From Larix sibirica (taxonomy: Eukaryota; Streptophyta; Pinopsida; Pinales; Pinaceae), in assembly GCA_004151065.3 (NCBI GenBank), contig NWUY0300008797.1:23626-44187 (forward strand): 20,562 nucleotides of DNA. Reading direction: 5' to 3'. Both the position numbers and the translations under genes were made by a program. Below the pieces are notes generated by a model, which was not told the origin of the DNA, ran no database searches, and was given only the letters and a program-made list of their open reading frames with translations. This document shows, one piece after another, positions 17,004 to 20,562 of this stretch; positions within the stretch are counted from its first letter, which is position 1, and every line of letters begins with the position of its first letter.

Positions 17004-20000
17004 ACAACATTTGAATCTTACCTACTTAGAATTTATTAATTTATTTATTTATCAGTTTAATATGAATTCAGATCTCAACTATTTGGGAACGATATATACT
17101 TTGGTATTAATCTCAATGTAATGTTTTCGATTAAATATTTCTCCAGCACCCGAGTGTTGACTCGCTATATTCTGCCCTAAAATAAAATTTTAAGGATTCT
17201 TTTAACATAATTTGTCACATGTAAACAAATATCTAAATAATTTTTATTTTTTTAAATTATTCTTTTACAGATAAGCGTTATTGGTTTTTCATTTAAATAA
17301 AAAAACTATCGATTTCTTGACTTTTATCGATGATTCTCGAGAAGAGTTTGGGTGTACTTTTGTACATTGGCTTTTGGTTAGACGGGCTTTTCTTGGTAAT
17401 TCTTGATATGTTTATCAATATTTGAAGGGACGACCTTCTCATGAATTGCATAGGTGTTTTATGGTTATCTTCGGCACAAGGGTTGAAGTATTGCTGCTTT
17501 ATAAGAGTGGGTTGCCATGGTTTCAATGTCAAGGTTAAGAGAAAAAATGGGTGACAAAGTGGAAGAGGGTGATTGATCGTCGTGTTTAAGGTTTCAAGGA
17601 GAAGGCAGTGTCAAAAGGAAGAGATGCATCTCTTATTGGGGTTCTTTGAGACTCCCTATCACGAGGCTAGACTTTCTACTCCACTTGAGTGTCCCATACC
17701 ATTCAAAAAGTCTAATTGACTCATTTTGTTTTGAAGATGAACCGTGATTAAGGTTTGAAACATTGATTGTTGAAATGGCTACTGCAGAGACCCCGGAATC
17801 TACCTCCGAAAGTCTAATTGTCATGTAGATCGATGTGACTTTACTAGTTATACATGATCGCCAACTGCTTGTATCACATAGAATACACCTGAACAACATA
17901 TCTTAATTGAACCCAACCGAGACACCTTCAACCATGTAGAGAGTGTTCATTTCCCCATAAGGGATGTTGCATCATTGCCACCAAATCATGGCTAATCTTT
18001 TGTCACATTCCCTGAGCCAAGCATACTTGAACAACCGATTGCCCAACATGAGACTACGTTGTCATCCATCTAGGCCAACACATGATAGTCCACAAAGATC
18101 ATGCCCTTGCTTCGTGGGGAATTCTCATATGTTCAATGCACTTATCAACATTGTTGCCTTTCCATGCATAACACACAAAATCTATTACATTGCCAAGTTG
18201 CACCATCCCTTGTCAAAGCTTGCTATGCAACACCTCGTCAGTTGTCTATTGTTTCCAGGCAAGACATCCTTGGTCGGTATAGCCTACACACTAGTACACT
18301 GTCCTAATGACCGCATGGATACCACCCATGAATTGGTCACTAAGGCTACCAAAATCGTATGGACTCATCATGCACCCTTACTCATGTCTACCTGACTTTC
18401 CATTCATCGTGTTATTGCCAATGGCACCTCAAGTTGGGTCCTTACACTCGCTCTTCACTTTGGATGGATCATAAATGGATCCAAGGAACTTCATCATGGG
18501 ACATCAATCAATTATTTCAGCAAAAAGAGTTCGTTGCTCTCAAGAATGGCACCTGGATTGGATCCTCATAGGCTAAAGCACCCAAAGGAAAGGTAAAATT
18601 TCTCCTCTTCAAAGAGCTTATTACTTCTTGTTTGAGGATCCAATGGATAAGGGAACAATATTGATAAGGGGTCCATGGATTTTTTAATCTTCAAGGTTGG
18701 TTCCAATGTCGTTATCCAAGCACTTTCACTCAAGTGTGTTGTCAAGGACATTCTCTGTTAGGTTGATCTTGATTTTCTAGGGGAGATATCACAATGGATA
18801 GCAAACATAAGCATAATTTCGGAAGCATTGCCTATAGTATATTACAAGGCCACGTTCCCGGAACTCTCCATATCTTTATCCAATGTTCACATCAAGGTAT
18901 AAGAAGACATTTTCTATGAGACAATGTCTAATCCACTCTCGTCTTCAATGTGATACTCTAGAGTTGTGAACAACCTCACTATACCCCTCAACATGAAACT
19001 TTCCATAGGTAAGTTTTGTCCACCAACTTCCCAAGTCTCCTTTCCCTTAGGTTCCAAGACACAAAACTAAAGGAAAATAGGTAGGTATTCACTCATCTTG
19101 TGTGATAGAAATGTGTGAAAGATCTATAGTAGGCATTAAGAAGTTCTTAGACAAATCTAATGTCTATCACTAGTGGCTAGTTGTAGCCTCACTAGCTAGT
19201 AATCTCCTTCTAATGTTTTATTTTTGGGGGGTTCATCCCAAACTTCTCATAGCCTATGGTTTTCTTGCATCTTACCTGAGAGTCCTTGGACTGACATCTC
19301 CCAACACTAATAGATTTGTTAACTTCAACTTTCACCCCATAGATAAATAAATTGTGGTAGTAGGGTCCATTGGGAAATAACCCTTTGACTTAGGCAAAAA
19401 ACAAGAAGGTGCTGCAATGAAAAAAGTGGTTAAATATGCAATTTTGTGCAACCAAGACCTCCTTCTATGTGAGACGTGTTGTGTGGATGCAAGTGTGCGA
19501 ATATTAAACGATGAATAAAAGACATGATAATAAACAATGAGATACATCATGTGTGGCATCTTAAGCTAGATCTGTGACTTTAATATATCCTCTCCTCTTG
19601 TGCAGTATCCCACATTTGTACATGACAGCATATAAGTCATGACATCCCATGATCCTTATGCCAATTTGAGTGTCCACATAGGTGGTGGCCCTCCTAATAA
19701 CATAATGATTGATTGGTTTCAGGTTAAATATTCCCTCCTCTCAATGAAGATGTGACTTTTAGTAGAGTTGTGTGTATAGGTTTGAGCCATAATTGCACCT
19801 CTAGATCTACCATTGTTGAACGTAATTATATCTCTAAATTTGCCATATTCTTTTGGATCTTTTATTTTTTTTAATTTATTGTTCTCCCTTTCATTAATTT
19901 TTGTTTTTCTTATATTTTTCTCATTTCATTACGCTCTTTTTCCAATACATTCTCTATCTAATTATTCCTTCCTTAACATAGTATTTCAATGCATTACAAT

Positions 20001-20562
20001 TCCATTCTCTAACCCTTCTTTTTAATTGAGCATTCAGAAACATCAATCAAAACACATCAAAATTAAAATAGTGAAACTATATTTAATAATTTTTTTACCT
20101 TTATAATTAAACTAAAAAATATACACAATATTCTTGTTATAAAACACGTTATCTTTATTTAATCAAATTAAAATTCTAATTAAAACACAACTTTAACTCA
20201 CTAAACCCATTAGAAACACAATTGAAATAAATAATATTTAATAATATAAAAACAATTATGACAAATACATATTCTTTACATAGTTGATCATTTTTATTAT
20301 TATGATATTCCCATCCTCTCCCTCCCATAGCTTATGAATCCATGTTTCCCACATGTTCTTCATTACTCCCCTCACCATAGCCCTAACACATTAGATTCGT
20401 TCCAATTGAACTAGATTATCCTTCCAACGCTTTTTCTCCCTTCTATCCTTCCTTTCTTGACCCATTCTCGAATCATATTGTGAAGGCACGTCCACGGTCA
20501 TATTTTATGTATGTCAAACAAATTTATTAAATAATATTGGTTATAATTTGAGTGTAATTTTT
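17004..20562. other. Intergenic, no supported gene
   Basis: AT-rich sequence, strongly T-rich on the plus strand at about 19850-20030 and A-rich from about 20040 to 20270. The longest ATG frame (17964-18395, 143 codons) is rich in His and Cys, matches no family I know, and is probably chance. A GPW-containing fragment near 18670 is too weak to call. I see no tRNA, no clear repeat and no LTR pair here. Confidence 0.55.

Noticed and set aside
17964-18395. 143-codon open frame on the plus strand
   Set aside because: It has an ATG, but the composition is His/Cys-rich and unlike a protein family I know, another frame overlaps it, and no splice or domain signal supports it.
18630-18700. ILIRGPWIF fragment resembling the DUF4283 domain next to plant LINE proteins
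   Set aside because: Only a few residues match, a stop follows at once, and no LINE endonuclease or reverse transcriptase blocks are nearby.

Overview
This window looks like nuclear DNA of a land plant. It is AT-rich by eye and poor in open frames. It carries an old plant-type Ty3/gypsy chromovirus whose primer-binding site resembles initiator-Met tRNA, a tRNA-derived SINE fragment, and one intron-containing gene of the plant-specific DUF1639 family. Widely spaced genes among decayed repeats would suit a large genome such as a conifer, but nothing here proves the clade.

Layout. Positions 1-92 hold the 3' part of a tRNA-derived SINE lying against, or inside, an LTR. Positions 93-5946 hold a degenerate Ty3/gypsy chromovirus: 3' part of the 5' LTR, primer-binding site, broken gag (with zinc knuckle), protease, reverse transcriptase, RNase H region, integrase, chromodomain-like tail, polypurine tract, and a complete 3' LTR of about 459 bp (5488-5946). 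Stops and frameshifts disable every domain. Positions 5947-13397 are intergenic. They hold no convincing gene, but a striking number of short diverged tandem duplications (units of about 35-230 bp) near 6.96-7.55, 7.69-8.06, 8.41, 9.37-9.69, 10.40-10.73, 11.16-11.39 and 12.23 kb, plus a faint trace of a second gypsy integrase near 9.09-9.15 kb.

The one gene that looks intact lies on the minus strand: coding exons 15251-14697, 13641-13564 and 13448-13398, all phase 0 with GT-AG introns, giving about 227 residues with a C-terminal DUF1639 domain. Upstream of its ATG is a 3-unit tandem repeat of about 180 bp (15336-15868), which may lie inside a 5'-leader intron. Further up, at 16.70-16.74 kb, is a promoter-like cluster on the minus strand (G-box, CCAAT, TATA-like), with a telo-box at 16.91 kb.

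Positions 16.95-20.56 kb hold a possible second tRNA-like promoter box and otherwise AT-rich sequence without a gene I can support. I see no operon, CRISPR array, rRNA or intact tRNA, and no evidence of a new multi-gene system. The most useful results are the spliced DUF1639 gene, its repeat-bearing leader, and the density of small tandem duplications.
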